A stretch of DNA of 64,000 nt from an uncultured Oscillibacter sp. (GTDB taxonomy: Bacteria > Bacillota > Clostridia > Oscillospirales > Oscillospiraceae), in NCBI GenBank assembly GCA_910584075.1, contig CAJTZI010000001.1:47629-111628 (forward strand). Direction: 5' to 3'. Positions within the stretch are counted from its first letter, which is position 1; each line of letters opens with the position of its first letter. The translations under genes and the position numbers were made by a program. This document shows, in pieces, positions 7,220-16,252 of the stretch. The notes below the pieces were generated by a model. That model did no database searches. It was not told where the DNA came from and saw only the letters and a program-made list of their open reading frames with translations.

Positions 7220-8599
7220 ATGAACCGATTTGGCATCAACGTGGAGCTGAAAAACACCCCTGTCCTGGACCCGGACTTTATGCCCCTGATGCGCTTCAAC
7301 CGCGCTTTCCTGGCGGGGGCCAAAAAGCCGGTGGGCATCGCCGTGGAGCGGGCCGGCGGCCAGATGGCCTCCTGCCGCACGTTCATTCACGGCACCCCCG
7401 AGATGGCGGAGGCCGACCACTATTACATCGAGCGGATTGTGAAGACCATCCTCTGGATGAAGGGCGGCTTCAAGGTCTACGTCAGCGGCGACGAAGGGGT
7501 CTGCAAGTACCTCCAGTCCGTCTACTGCGCCGGAGGCCAGCAGGAGTTTGACTGGGACTACATGGCAAACGTCTTCGAGCACCCCTTCGAGGTGGTGCTG
7601 GTGGACGAGATCCCGGAGGCCAAGGACGCCCCCAAGTCCATGGGCGGCCACCTCAAGGGCTGCCGCATCGGCTTTGACGCCGGCGGGTCCGACCGGAAGG
7701 TGTCCGCCGTCATCGACGGCGAGACCGTATACTCCGAGGAGGTGGTCTGGTTCCCCAAGATCAACGCCGACCCGGACTACCACTACGACGGCATCGTGGC
7801 CGCCCTGAAATCCGCCGCGGAGCACATGCCCCGTGTGGACGCCGTGGGCGTCTCCTCCGCCGGCGTGTTCATCGACAACCGCACCATGAACGCCTCTCTC
7901 TTTTTGAAGGTTCCCAAGGATCTCTATGACAAGAAGGTGAAGGACATCTACATCCGGGCCATCACCGACACCTTCGGCGACGTGCCCTACTCCGTCATCA
8001 ACGACGGCGACGTGTCCGCCCTGGCCGGGGCCATGAGCCTGGACGACTGCAGCGTGCTGGGCATCGCCATGGGCACCAGCGAGGCCGTGGGCTACGTGGA
8101 CGAGGCGGGCCGGATCACCGGCTGGCTCAACGAGCTGGCCTTCGTCCCCGTGGACGCCCAGCCCGAGGCCATGCGGGACGAGTGGAGCGGCGACATCGGC
8201 TGCGGCGTGAAGTACTTCTCCCAGGACGGCGTCATCAAGCTGGCTCCCCGGGCGGGAATCGAGCTGGATGAGAGCGCCTCCCCGGCCGAGAAGCTGAAGG
8301 CCGTTCAGGCGCTGATGGCGGAGGACGACCCCCGGGCCGCCAAGGTGTATGCCTCCATCGGCGTGTACCTGGGCCACACCCTGGCCTATTACTACGAGCT
8401 CTACGGCTGCCGCCATGTGCTGCTGCTGGGCCGGGTCATGAGCGGCAAGGGCGGCGACCTGATTCTGGACACCGCCCAAAAGGTGCTGGCGGACGAGTAC
8501 CCGGAGCTGACAGGGAAGATCGTCCCGGAGCTGCCGGACGAGAAGTTCCGCCGGGTGGGCCAGTCCATGGCCGCCGCCAGCCTGCCGGAGATCAAATAA
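7220..8599 (+). CDS. ROK-family / ASKHA-fold sugar-kinase-like protein
   Basis: A 459-residue protein. From residue ~148 it has the ASKHA pattern: a phosphate-1-like IGFDAGGSDRKVSAV, a segment VDAVGVSSAGVFIDN, a phosphate-2-like VLGIAMGTSEAVGYVDEAG, and a C-terminal adenosine-like VLLLGRVMSGKGGDLIL. The first ~145 residues are an extra domain of unknown role. Many such proteins in Clostridia are annotated simply as ROK family. No DNA-binding HTH is visible, so an enzyme (hexokinase-like) is more likely than a NagC-type repressor. The substrate cannot be read from the sequence. The gene stands alone between its promoter and a bidirectional terminator. Confidence 0.72.
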   Translation: MNRFGINVELKNTPVLDPDFMPLMRFNRAFLAGAKKPVGIAVERAGGQMASCRTFIHGTPEMAEADHYYIERIVKTILWMKGGFKVYVSGDEGVCKYLQSVYCAGGQQEFDWDYMANVFEHPFEVVLVDEIPEAKDAPKSMGGHLKGCRIGFDAGGSDRKVSAVIDGETVYSEEVVWFPKINADPDYHYDGIVAALKSAAEHMPRVDAVGVSSAGVFIDNRTMNASLFLKVPKDLYDKKVKDIYIRAITDTFGDVPYSVINDGDVSALAGAMSLDDCSVLGIAMGTSEAVGYVDEAGRITGWLNELAFVPVDAQPEAMRDEWSGDIGCGVKYFSQDGVIKLAPRAGIELDESASPAEKLKAVQALMAEDDPRAAKVYASIGVYLGHTLAYYYELYGCRHVLLLGRVMSGKGGDLILDTAQKVLADEYPELTGKIVPELPDEKFRRVGQSMAAASLPEIK

Positions 8600-8623
8600 G
8601 TCCCGGGGACTGCCGCAGAATTG

Positions 8624-8661
8624 TGGAAAACGCTGATGGTCAATCCATCAGCGTTTTCCAG
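8624..8661. terminator. Bidirectional terminator, ROK-like gene / Nudix operon
   Basis: TGGAAAACGCTGATGG and its exact complement flank a TCAAT loop, with GTTTTTATC following on the plus strand. It overlaps the end of the Nudix gene. Confidence 0.85.
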
Positions 8662-9260
8662 TTTTTATCGTGGTATGCAGCGAAACACATCTCAATCTGC
8701 TCCCGGGTGTTCTTCTCCTCCGCCAGGGGCGGAAGGTTCTCCAAGGCAAAGCAGCCGCTCTCCGTGGTCTCGATGTTTGGGGTGAAATGCCCGCCTACCA
8801 AAGAGCACAGGACAAAGATTTTGCAGACCTTCCAGGCGTAGCGGGGCCGGTTGTGCTTCTCCCGGTCCTGCACGGCGATGACGGTGTCCGCCGTCACCTC
8901 CAGGCCCGCCTCCTCCCGCACCTCCTTGACGGCGTTCTCCTTGACAGACACGTTCACGTCCACCCAGCCTCCGGGCAGGGACCATCTGCCGTCATTCTCC
9001 CGCACCAGCAGGATCTTTTCGTCCTGAAAGATGGCGGCCCGGGTATCCAGCTTGGGGGTCTGGTAGCCTGTCTCGCAGCAGAAGAGATCCCGGGTCTTTT
9101 CCAGGGGAATGTCCGCCTGACGGCTGACCATCTCGGCGGCAATCTCCCGGATGCGCTCATACCGCTCCCGTCCGTAGGGGTCCGTTCCATAGTGCAGGCC
9201 CGCCTGGGCCATGGCCTGGAGCTCTACCGCCCAGTCAAGCCAGGGATTTGTCCGGTCCAT
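8640..9260 (-). CDS. Nudix hydrolase with NUDIX_N-type N terminus
   Basis: A 206-residue protein. Residues 1-65 (WLDWAVELQAMAQAGLHYGTDPYGRERYERI) match the NUDIX_N domain found in ADP-ribose/nucleoside-diphosphate-sugar hydrolases. The Nudix box is GGWVDVNVSVKENAVKEVREEAGLEV-like in positions and has the REEAGLE metal-binding core. It would hydrolyse a nucleoside diphosphate linked to another group; the substrate is not certain. It lies 43 bp downstream of the HtrA gene and may be the last gene of that operon. Confidence 0.88.
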   Translation of the reverse strand: MDRTNPWLDWAVELQAMAQAGLHYGTDPYGRERYERIREIAAEMVSRQADIPLEKTRDLFCCETGYQTPKLDTRAAIFQDEKILLVRENDGRWSLPGGWVDVNVSVKENAVKEVREEAGLEVTADTVIAVQDREKHNRPRYAWKVCKIFVLCSLVGGHFTPNIETTESGCFALENLPPLAEEKNTREQIEMCFAAYHDKNWKTLMD

Positions 9261-9303
9261 TGCGTCTCTCCTTTCATGCCCCGCGCCGGGGCTCTCGTCT
9301 GCG

Positions 9304-10587
9304 CTACACCGCCGGCTCCATCAAAGACAGCGTCACCTCTACAATCTCCCCGTCCCGCCACAGCGTCATGGGGAGTTCATCGCCCAGGTGGTGCTGGCGG
9401 CGGACGCGCAGCAGGTCCTGGCTGGAGCTGACAGGCTGGCCGCCGGCGGAGAGGACATAGTCCCCCTCCCGCACCCCCGCTTTGTCCGCCGGGGAGTTTT
9501 TGGTCACGGACTGCACCTCGATGCCCCAGACATCCGGCGCCACCTGCTCCCCCACCTGGATCACGACGACGCCCAGCGCCGGCTCCGGCTGGAGGCTTCC
9601 GAAGGTGAGAAGATCGTTGACAATCCGCTCCATGTAGGCCGTGGGGATGGCAAATCCCAATCCCTCGACGCTGGAGTAACGGGAGGTCATTTTAATGGTG
9701 TTGATGCCCACCACCTGGCCGTATTCGTTGATGAGGGGGCCGCCGGAGTTGCCGGAGTTCAGCGCCGCGTTGGTCTGGAGCAGCGTCATGGTGCGGCCCT
9801 CCACCTCCACGTCCCGTTCGATGGCGGAGACGATGCCGTCGGTGAGGGTCCCCCGCAGCTCCACGCCCAGGGGATTGCCTATGGCGTACACCTTGTCCCC
9901 CACCGCCAGAAGGTCGGAATCGCCGAAGACGGCGGCGGGCAGGTCCTGCCCGTCCACCTTCAATACCGCAAGATCGCTGTCCGCGTCCCCGGCCACATAC
10001 TTTGCCTCATAGCCCCGTCCGCTGTCCAGGGCGACGGTGCACTCCTGTCCGCCCTCCACCACATGGTAGTTGGTGAGAAGGTAGCCATCCCGGGTAAAGA
10101 GCACGCCGGTGCCCACGGAGGCGGAGCCGTCCCCCAGGTCCGTCAGGACCACCACCACCGCCGGATTCACCTGGCGGTAGACCTCCTGGGCGGTGAGGGA
10201 GGCGCCGTGCTGCCGCTCCAGCGGCAGCGTGACGCCCTGTTCCGCGGAACAGGCGGGAATGGAGACCTCCTGGGGGCCGGCGCTGTCCCCGGGCTCCCGG
10301 AAATCGTAGTCAAAGGGGTCCAGCCGGGTGTGCCGGGGAGCGGCCCCGTCCCAGAGGAACGCCGTCACCGCCAGGGCCGCCGCCAGGGCAAAACAGCCCA
10401 GAAAGGCCCAAAGCCCCTTTTTGGAGTGCCGCCGGACCGCCGCTTTCCGGGGCGGGGCGGGCCGCGCCGCCCCACCGGGCACACCCGGCAGGGGGCGGCT
10501 GTATATCTCCACCACCTCCCCCGGCGGGGGCTGGCGGTAGCTCTCCACCACCTCACCAGGGAGGCGGGTCATGTCCTGTTCTTCCAT
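9304..10587 (-). CDS. HtrA/DegP-like membrane-anchored S1C serine protease
   Basis: A 427-residue protein: a cytoplasmic Pro-rich tail with repeats of PGEVVE(S/I)Y (1-80), one TM helix at about 85-105, a trypsin-like domain with His in LLTNYHVVEGG, Asp in DSDLAVLKV and Ser in ALNSGNSGGPLI, then one PDZ domain (residues ~325-420). The family degrades or refolds damaged extracytoplasmic proteins. It lies 6 bp after a sensor kinase and is co-transcribed with it and its regulator, an arrangement that suggests an envelope-stress circuit. Confidence 0.92.
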   Translation of the reverse strand: MEEQDMTRLPGEVVESYRQPPPGEVVEIYSRPLPGVPGGAARPAPPRKAAVRRHSKKGLWAFLGCFALAAALAVTAFLWDGAAPRHTRLDPFDYDFREPGDSAGPQEVSIPACSAEQGVTLPLERQHGASLTAQEVYRQVNPAVVVVLTDLGDGSASVGTGVLFTRDGYLLTNYHVVEGGQECTVALDSGRGYEAKYVAGDADSDLAVLKVDGQDLPAAVFGDSDLLAVGDKVYAIGNPLGVELRGTLTDGIVSAIERDVEVEGRTMTLLQTNAALNSGNSGGPLINEYGQVVGINTIKMTSRYSSVEGLGFAIPTAYMERIVNDLLTFGSLQPEPALGVVVIQVGEQVAPDVWGIEVQSVTKNSPADKAGVREGDYVLSAGGQPVSSSQDLLRVRRQHHLGDELPMTLWRDGEIVEVTLSLMEPAV

Positions 10588-10593
10588 GGGACC

Positions 10594-12030
10594 TCATTCC
10601 GCGACCAGAGAGAAGGAGAAGGCGGTCACGCCGTTCTCGCTGGTCACATTGATTTTTTCCTTGTGCTGCTCCAGAATGGTCTTGACGATATAGAGCCCCA
10701 GGCCCACGCCGTCTTTGTCCAGACTGCGGGACTTATCGCTCTTGTGAAACCGCTCAAACAGCAGCGGCAGCTCCTCTGCGGGGATGGTTGCGCCCTCGTT
10801 GCGCACCGTCACCCGGGCCTTGCCGTCCAGCAGGGTTACCCCCAGGTACAGCGTGGTCCCGGCGGTGGCGAACTTGGCGGCGTTTTCCAGCAGGTTGTAG
10901 ATCACCTGGGTGATCATGTCGTTGTCCCCCAGGACCAAGATGGGCTCCTCGGGGATGTCCGCCTCCACGTCCAGCTGCCGGTCCGTGATCTTCCGCTCCA
11001 TGGAGATCAGCACCCGGCGCATGCTCTCGCAGATGTCGAAATGCCCGCCGCAGCGCAGAGGGTCCATCACCTGCAGCTGGCTCACGTCCAGCATCCGGCG
11101 CACCATGCGGCTGAGGCGGCGGCTCTCGTCGGAAATGATCTGGAGATACTGCCGCTCGTTCTCCGGGGGAATGGTGCCGTCCAGAATACCGTCGGTGTAG
11201 CCGGCGATGGTGGTCATGGGGGTTTTCAGCTCGTGGGAGATGTTGGCGATGAACTCCTGGCGCTGGCGCTCCGTCTGCTGGAGGGACTCCGCCATGTTGT
11301 TGAAGGAGGCAGCCAGCTCACCGATCTCATCCACCTGGCCGTAGTCGTTCACCCGGATGTCAAAATCCCCGGCGGCATACTGCCGCGTGGCCTGGACCAT
11401 CTCCCGGATGGGCTGGATCTGCCGCATGGCGGTGACGGAGGAGGCCATGAAGGTCACCATCAGCACCACGAAGGCGGTCATGAAGAAGAGGCCGATGAAG
11501 CCCTGCCACATGGCGTTCAGAGAGGCATTCGTGGACACGGCGAAGGCCATGCCCGCTGTGGACTGTCCGCCGCTGGACAGGGCGGGCACGCCCAGGATAA
11601 ACCGCTTGCCGGCGTACAGCCCTCCCAGGTCGTCCCGCTGGACGCAGATGCCCTCCGACAGCACCTCTTGAACCATCTCCTCCGGCATAGTGACCACCCG
11701 GCCCTCCAAGGTTTTGTCGGTGGAGAGGAGCACATGACCCTCGATGTCGCAGATCAGAAACTCCACGTCGGAGACGTTGGCGGCTACCATCGCCAGCTGG
11801 CGGAAGTCCTCCCGGTCATAGGCGGGGTCGTTCTCCAGGTACCCCGCCGCCAGCCGGGCCACCATCTGAACCCTCTGGCGCAGCTCGTCCCGCTCCTGGA
11901 TTCTGGCATAGTTGTAGCTCAGGGAGAAAAAGGAGGCGCCCAGCAGAAACAGCGTCAGCAGCACCATGCTGACCATGGCCAGCAGCTGCCGCCAGTACAG
12001 GCCCTGAAAGCGCCTCCGGAAGGCCTTCAC
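10594..12030 (-). CDS. Two-component sensor histidine kinase with HAMP domain
   Basis: A 478-residue kinase: TM1 (13-35), an extracytoplasmic sensor of about 130 residues, TM2 (~165-187), HAMP (IQPIREMVQATRQYAAGDFD), HisKA with His in NISHELKTPMTTIAGY, and HATPase with N-box QVIYNLLENAAKFA, an FERFHKSDKS segment and GVGLGLYIVK. It overlaps its response regulator by 4 bases (ATGA), which implies translational coupling. The HtrA gene follows. Confidence 0.93.
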   Translation of the reverse strand: MKAFRRRFQGLYWRQLLAMVSMVLLTLFLLGASFFSLSYNYARIQERDELRQRVQMVARLAAGYLENDPAYDREDFRQLAMVAANVSDVEFLICDIEGHVLLSTDKTLEGRVVTMPEEMVQEVLSEGICVQRDDLGGLYAGKRFILGVPALSSGGQSTAGMAFAVSTNASLNAMWQGFIGLFFMTAFVVLMVTFMASSVTAMRQIQPIREMVQATRQYAAGDFDIRVNDYGQVDEIGELAASFNNMAESLQQTERQRQEFIANISHELKTPMTTIAGYTDGILDGTIPPENERQYLQIISDESRRLSRMVRRMLDVSQLQVMDPLRCGGHFDICESMRRVLISMERKITDRQLDVEADIPEEPILVLGDNDMITQVIYNLLENAAKFATAGTTLYLGVTLLDGKARVTVRNEGATIPAEELPLLFERFHKSDKSRSLDKDGVGLGLYIVKTILEQHKEKINVTSENGVTAFSFSLVAE

Positions 12031-12731
12031 GGCTTCTCCGGCGGCTTGCCGCCGGTGACCTCAAACTTATAGCCCACGCCCCACACCGTCTTCAGCGCCC
12101 ATTGGTCGGAGACGTTCTCCACCTTCTCCCGCAGCCGCTTGATGTGGACATCCACGGTGCGGCTGTCGCCGAAGTAATCAAAGCCCCACACCTCGTCCAG
12201 CAGCTGGTTGCGGGTGTAGACCCGGTTGGGCGTGGACGCCAGATGGTACAAAAGCTCCAGCTCCTTGGGGGGCGTGTCGATCTTCTTCCCATCCACGATC
12301 AGCTCGTAGGAGTCCAGATCCACCACCAGCCTGTCAAAGGTCAGCCGCTTGCTGGTGTCGTTGGGGATCTCCGTCCGCCGCAGCACGGCGTTGATCCGGG
12401 CGATGAGCTCCTTCATCTCGAAGGGCTTGACAATGTAGTCGTCGGCGCCCATCTCCAGACCCTGGATGCGGTCGAAGACCTCGCTTTTGGCGGTGAGCAT
12501 GATGATGGGTACCCTGCTGGTCTCCCGGACCTTGGCAGTGACGGACCAGCCGTCCATCACCGGCAGCATGATGTCCAGCAGGATCAGATCCGGCGCCTCC
12601 CTCTGAAATTCCTCCACGGCCCGTCCGCCGTCTCCGGCGATACGGACATCAAAGCCCTCTTTCACCAGGTACATATGGATCAGGTCGGAGATGTTGCGGT
12701 CATCCTCCACTACCAGGATATTGCGTCCCAT
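12027..12731 (-). CDS. OmpR/PhoB-family response regulator
   Basis: A 234-residue regulator with receiver domain (VVEDDRNISDLI, phospho-Asp in LILLDIMLPVMDG, Lys in IVKPFEMKELI) and a winged-helix output domain (DYFGDSRTVDVHIKRLREKV). It is first in the operon regulator-kinase-HtrA(-Nudix). It probably activates genes for envelope maintenance, including its own operon. That is inferred from gene order. TATAAT at 12767-12772 (minus strand) is a plausible -10 box, but no good -35 is visible. Confidence 0.92.
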   Translation of the reverse strand: MGRNILVVEDDRNISDLIHMYLVKEGFDVRIAGDGGRAVEEFQREAPDLILLDIMLPVMDGWSVTAKVRETSRVPIIMLTAKSEVFDRIQGLEMGADDYIVKPFEMKELIARINAVLRRTEIPNDTSKRLTFDRLVVDLDSYELIVDGKKIDTPPKELELLYHLASTPNRVYTRNQLLDEVWGFDYFGDSRTVDVHIKRLREKVENVSDQWALKTVWGVGYKFEVTGGKPPEKP

Positions 12732-12900
12732 GGCGCTCCCTCCAATTTTTGCAAGATCTGGTTTCTATTATACCGGTTTCTGTCCCGGGGTGTTGAATAT
12801 TCTGTTAAAGTTCGAGCCTCTTTGAAAAGTGTCAAAACGCCGAAAGGGAGAATTTTCTCCCGCTGTGCCCTCTGCCGTTGGTCAGACGGGCCCGGCGCGC

Positions 12901-14058
12901 TCAGGAGAGCGTCTCCGTCAGGGCGAGGCAGCGGTTCTCCGCCGCAGCCGCCGCGGTGAGAAAAGCCCGCAGGCCCGCGGCACCGGCGGCGTCTCCCAGC
13001 CAGACTCGCACGTCTCCCCGCTGGACGGAGACCTGCCGGAGGAGGTCCTCGGCCTGGGCGCCGTCCCACAGGCCGCTGCCGGACCGGTTCAGCTCCGCCT
13101 CCAGGCAGGAATAGCCCGCCTCCCGGGCCTCCCGGCGCTGCCGCTCGTCCCCGTTCTGGATTCTGACCAGACGGGTCTTTCCCATGGTGGCCCGGGCCAG
13201 GAGGGCGTTCCCGGCCTCCAGCTGCTGCGCAACCGTCCGGTCCGGGTCGGCAGCGTCCGCCAGCAGGCCCATGGCGTGCCCTGTGACGGTCATGCGCCGG
13301 AGGAGGTCTCCCCGGTTCTCCAGAAATTCAGGGGAGCAGAAAAAGGCCGCCTGGGCACCGCAGGCGTCCAGGGCGTCCAGCTGGGCCGCCGTGCCCTCCC
13401 CCGCCGTCAGGCAGAGGTAGACGCTCTTTCCGTCCCCGCCGGGCAGCTGGACGCCGGCTGGGGGCGTTCCCGTGCCGCTGTCCGCCGGATGGCGCTCCCG
13501 CAGGTACTGCTCATACCGCATGGAGATCTGACTGAAGGCGGCGTTGATGAAGTCCTGTTCCGACAGGCCGAAGTTGGGCTGCCGGAGCCAGACCAAGGCG
13601 CCGTAGCTGGACTCGCCGGCGGTATCGATGGACAAGGGGGTCACAGAGTACTCCAGCTTGAAAAACTCCGCCACCACCGACGCGGGAACAAAGATCTCCC
13701 CGCCCCGCCGGATGGCGCCCCGAAAGGTGATGTTTCCGTCGCTGTCCCGGACGAAATTGCCGCTGAGGTCAAACATCAGCGAGCGGTTGTTGCCCGTATA
13801 GAGAATACAGAGGTTGGGATTTGAGATGTTGCTGGGGAGATAGGCCACGCCCAGGGATTTGTTCACCTGTCCGGTGAAGATGGAACTGGCCACGTACAGG
13901 TATCCGTCGGACCAGAAGGGCATGGTGGCGTCGTCCAGGGGGAGGATATCGTTTCCGGCCGCGGTGATATAGACGCTGCCGGCGGCCTCCGCGGCCGCGG
14001 GGGCCAGGGCCAATGCCAGCGCCAGGCAAAGCGCCAGCGCCGCCGCTCTCTTTTTCAT
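12901..14058 (-). CDS. Secreted protein with stalk-like N domain and degenerate polysaccharide-deacetylase-like C domain
   Basis: A 385-residue protein with a Sec signal peptide (1-26). Residues 27-165 resemble the copper-amine-oxidase N-terminal-like domain of Firmicute surface proteins (GEIFVPASVVAEFFKLEYSV). Residues ~215-330 follow the layout of a NodB deacetylase: KSVYLCLTAGEG, ACGAQAAFFCSPEFLE, GHAMGLLADAA. The metal-binding Asp-Asp of the usual TFDDGP motif is replaced by TAGEG, and the GHxIGxHxxxH motif lacks its histidines, so catalysis is unlikely. It lies 83 bp after spoIID on the same strand, so a sporulation or cell-wall role is plausible. Confidence 0.6.
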   Translation of the reverse strand: MKKRAAALALCLALALALAPAAAEAAGSVYITAAGNDILPLDDATMPFWSDGYLYVASSIFTGQVNKSLGVAYLPSNISNPNLCILYTGNNRSLMFDLSGNFVRDSDGNITFRGAIRRGGEIFVPASVVAEFFKLEYSVTPLSIDTAGESSYGALVWLRQPNFGLSEQDFINAAFSQISMRYEQYLRERHPADSGTGTPPAGVQLPGGDGKSVYLCLTAGEGTAAQLDALDACGAQAAFFCSPEFLENRGDLLRRMTVTGHAMGLLADAADPDRTVAQQLEAGNALLARATMGKTRLVRIQNGDERQRREAREAGYSCLEAELNRSGSGLWDGAQAEDLLRQVSVQRGDVRVWLGDAAGAAGLRAFLTAAAAAENRCLALTETLS

Positions 14059-14141
14059 GCCCCGCCTCCCCTCAAATACGCGGTTGTCTGCGCCCGGAGC
14101 ACACAGCCCCGGGACAAAATATTTGCTCTGCGGGCATTATA

Positions 14142-15185
14142 TCACGGATTCCCCGGATTTGTAAAGTCCGCCGCCCGGTAAGGCTCCACGGTGACGCCGG
14201 TATAGTAGTGGGTCAGGATCTCCTGATAGTCCGCCCCCTCCGCCGCCATGGCGTTGGCGCCGTACTGGCTCATGCCCACGCCGTGGCCGTAGCCGGTGAC
14301 AAAAAACACCGCCTCTCCCTCCTGAACCTCCCAGCTGAAGCAGGCGGAGCGAAGGCCCAGGGCCGCGCGCAGGGTGCTGCCCTTCGCCGTCACGCCGCCC
14401 ACGGAGACGGTGGAGACGCTGCCGGCGCTGTCCGTCCGGGCGTCCGCCAGCCAGCCCGCCATGCCGCCGCTGAGATCCGCCTCCGGAAAGGCGGCCAGGA
14501 GCTTCTGCCGCAGTTCCTCCCTGGAGAACTCCACCCGGCTGTAATAGTTGGGGATGCTCTCCGCCGCCTCCGGGGAGGAGACTGCCTGGAGATAGGGCAG
14601 GTCGTTGAGCCACACCTCCCCCGACGTCCGGGTCAGCCCCGCTGAGGAGGAGTGGAACACCGCCAGAATCGGCACGCCGCCGTAGAGGATCGCCTGTCCG
14701 TCGGTGGCCGTCACCGCCTCCTCGATCTTCTTTTCATAGCCGGCGGCGTTTTCTCCCCAGTTGGCCCTGGCCCGCTCCTCGCTGATATAGGCCTGACAGC
14801 AGGTGGAGTCTGTGCAGAGATCGGCGGAATCGCCGTGATTTCCGCCGGTTTGGAGCTTGTACAGGGTATACGTCCGGGCCGCCGCCGCCTGGGCCTTCAG
14901 GGCCTCCGGCTGGAAGGAGGCAGGCATCTCCGCCCGCACCACGCCCAGGAGGTACTCCCCCAGGTCCATCTCCAGCACCGTGTCCCCGTCCAGCACCCGC
15001 AGAGTGATCTCCCCGTCCAGCTGGCCGCTGGCAAAGGGGGCGCCCTCCGTCTCGTCCACTGGCGTCTCCCGTCCGAAGAGGGCCGTGCGGAAGGGCACGA
15101 CCACCAGCAGCGGCAGCAGAAACAGCGCCGCCAGCAGAGCCGCCGACACGGCTACGCTCTGCCGGACCTGATTTCTCCTTCTCAT
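14142..15185 (-). CDS. spoIID: Stage II sporulation protein D (SpoIID)
   Basis: A 347-residue lytic transglycosylase-type protein needed for septal peptidoglycan remodelling and engulfment of the forespore. It has one N-terminal TM helix and the SpoIID domain with EYLLGVVRAEMPASFQPEAL (catalytic Glu in AEMP), KAQAAAARTYTLY, and C-terminal GHGVGMSQYGANAMA. The start was set at the ATG preceded by AAAGGAGGAACCCCC; the longer frame is unsupported. A sigma-E-like promoter lies 48-73 bp upstream. The partner spoIIQ/spoIIM/spoIIP genes are not in the window. Confidence 0.93.
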   Translation of the reverse strand: MRRRNQVRQSVAVSAALLAALFLLPLLVVVPFRTALFGRETPVDETEGAPFASGQLDGEITLRVLDGDTVLEMDLGEYLLGVVRAEMPASFQPEALKAQAAAARTYTLYKLQTGGNHGDSADLCTDSTCCQAYISEERARANWGENAAGYEKKIEEAVTATDGQAILYGGVPILAVFHSSSAGLTRTSGEVWLNDLPYLQAVSSPEAAESIPNYYSRVEFSREELRQKLLAAFPEADLSGGMAGWLADARTDSAGSVSTVSVGGVTAKGSTLRAALGLRSACFSWEVQEGEAVFFVTGYGHGVGMSQYGANAMAAEGADYQEILTHYYTGVTVEPYRAADFTNPGNP

Positions 15186-15232
15186 GGGGGTTCCTCCTTT
15201 GTTCGCGGCCCCGCGGGCCTGTCCTCTCCAAT

Positions 15233-15258
15233 ACTCTATGCGCCGGGGCACGGGTTAT
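15233..15258 (-). promoter_or_regulatory. Possible sigma-E-type promoter of spoIID
   Basis: Minus strand ATA (15256-15258), 15-bp spacer, CATAGAGT (15233-15240), similar to the sigma-E consensus ATA - 16/18 - CATACAAT. SpoIID is a known mother-cell sigma-E gene. The spacer is slightly short. Confidence 0.4.
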
Positions 15259-15364
15259 AGTCAACAAATTTCAATAAAAAAATGATTCGCTCCCCGGCAT
15301 GGACAAATCACTCGAACCGTGATATACTTCCAAATGACTTTTTTGTCCGAAAGGATTCTGTGCG

Positions 15365-16252
15365 ATGAAAAAACAACTCCTGCTCCCTCTGGCCGCCGCC
15401 GCGGGGGGCGCCGTCGCCCTGGTGCTGCGGCTGCTGCAAAATAAAACCGGCTTTGAGCCCGCCACCGGCCTTCCCATCCCCGGAAACGCCCCGGGGGTGG
15501 CTCTGGCGGTGTTTCTGGCGGTTCTGGCCGCGGTGCTGTACCTCCTGGCCCGTCTGCTGCCCGCGGAGACCGAGGAGGGCCCCTTCTTCCCTGAGGATTT
15601 CCGCACAGCCAACGCCGGACTTGTGGTCCTGCCCGTCATGGGCATCTTCCTCATGGCGGTCTCCGGTGCGCTGGACATCGCCGCCGGCGCGGCGTTGCTG
15701 AATTCCCTGGAGGCCGTGGGCGGTCCGGACGGCCCCACTGTCATCTGGTCCACCTGGGGTCCGGCCTCCGGCCTCACCTTCACCCCCAAGGCCCGGGTGC
15801 TGGCGGGGGCACTGGTGCTGACCAGCGCCGTGAGCCTCTTCCCCGCCGCCGCCTGCTGCCGCTGCCGCCCCGGCGTCCGGCCCAGGACCGCAAGCCCTGC
15901 CCTGCTGCTGGTCTCTCCGGTGTGCATGGTGGCCCGGCTGGTGCTGGCCTACCGGGTGGACTCCGTGAATCCGGCCTTGCAGGCCTATTATGTGGAGATT
16001 CTGGCCCTGGCCTTCATGACCCTGGCCTTTTACCGCCTGTCCTCCTTCGCCTACCACGCCCCCAAGCCCCGCCGCTTCGCCCTGTACGCCGGGGCGGCCG
16101 CGGCCCTGTGCCTGACGGCCCTGGCGGACGGGGAGAGCCTGTCCGCCCTGCTGCTGTACGCCGGCGGCGCGGCGGTGCTGCTGGGCTTTTTGCTGCTGTG
16201 GCTGACGGAGGGACGCTCCGTGTCGGAGATCGTGGAAAACGGTGGCGCCTGA
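15365..16252 (+). CDS. Hypothetical multi-pass membrane protein
   Basis: A 295-residue, strongly hydrophobic protein with about 7-8 predicted TM segments (for example residues 4-24, 46-68, 85-105, 135-165, 180-200, 208-230, 236-256, 262-285). No family recognised. It is divergent from spoIID across a 179-bp spacer. A short upstream region ends ...GAAAGGATTCTGTGCG before the ATG, a plausible ribosome-binding site. Function unknown. Confidence 0.75.
   Translation: MKKQLLLPLAAAAGGAVALVLRLLQNKTGFEPATGLPIPGNAPGVALAVFLAVLAAVLYLLARLLPAETEEGPFFPEDFRTANAGLVVLPVMGIFLMAVSGALDIAAGAALLNSLEAVGGPDGPTVIWSTWGPASGLTFTPKARVLAGALVLTSAVSLFPAAACCRCRPGVRPRTASPALLLVSPVCMVARLVLAYRVDSVNPALQAYYVEILALAFMTLAFYRLSSFAYHAPKPRRFALYAGAAAALCLTALADGESLSALLLYAGGAAVLLGFLLLWLTEGRSVSEIVENGGA

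Noticed and set aside
6995..8479. Minus-strand open frame opposite the ROK-like gene
   Set aside because: Shadow of the plus-strand gene, His/Gly/Val-rich and lacking motifs.
9211..12072. Plus-strand open frame of about 950 codons opposite the HtrA and kinase genes
   Set aside because: Shadow of real genes with clear motifs on the other strand.
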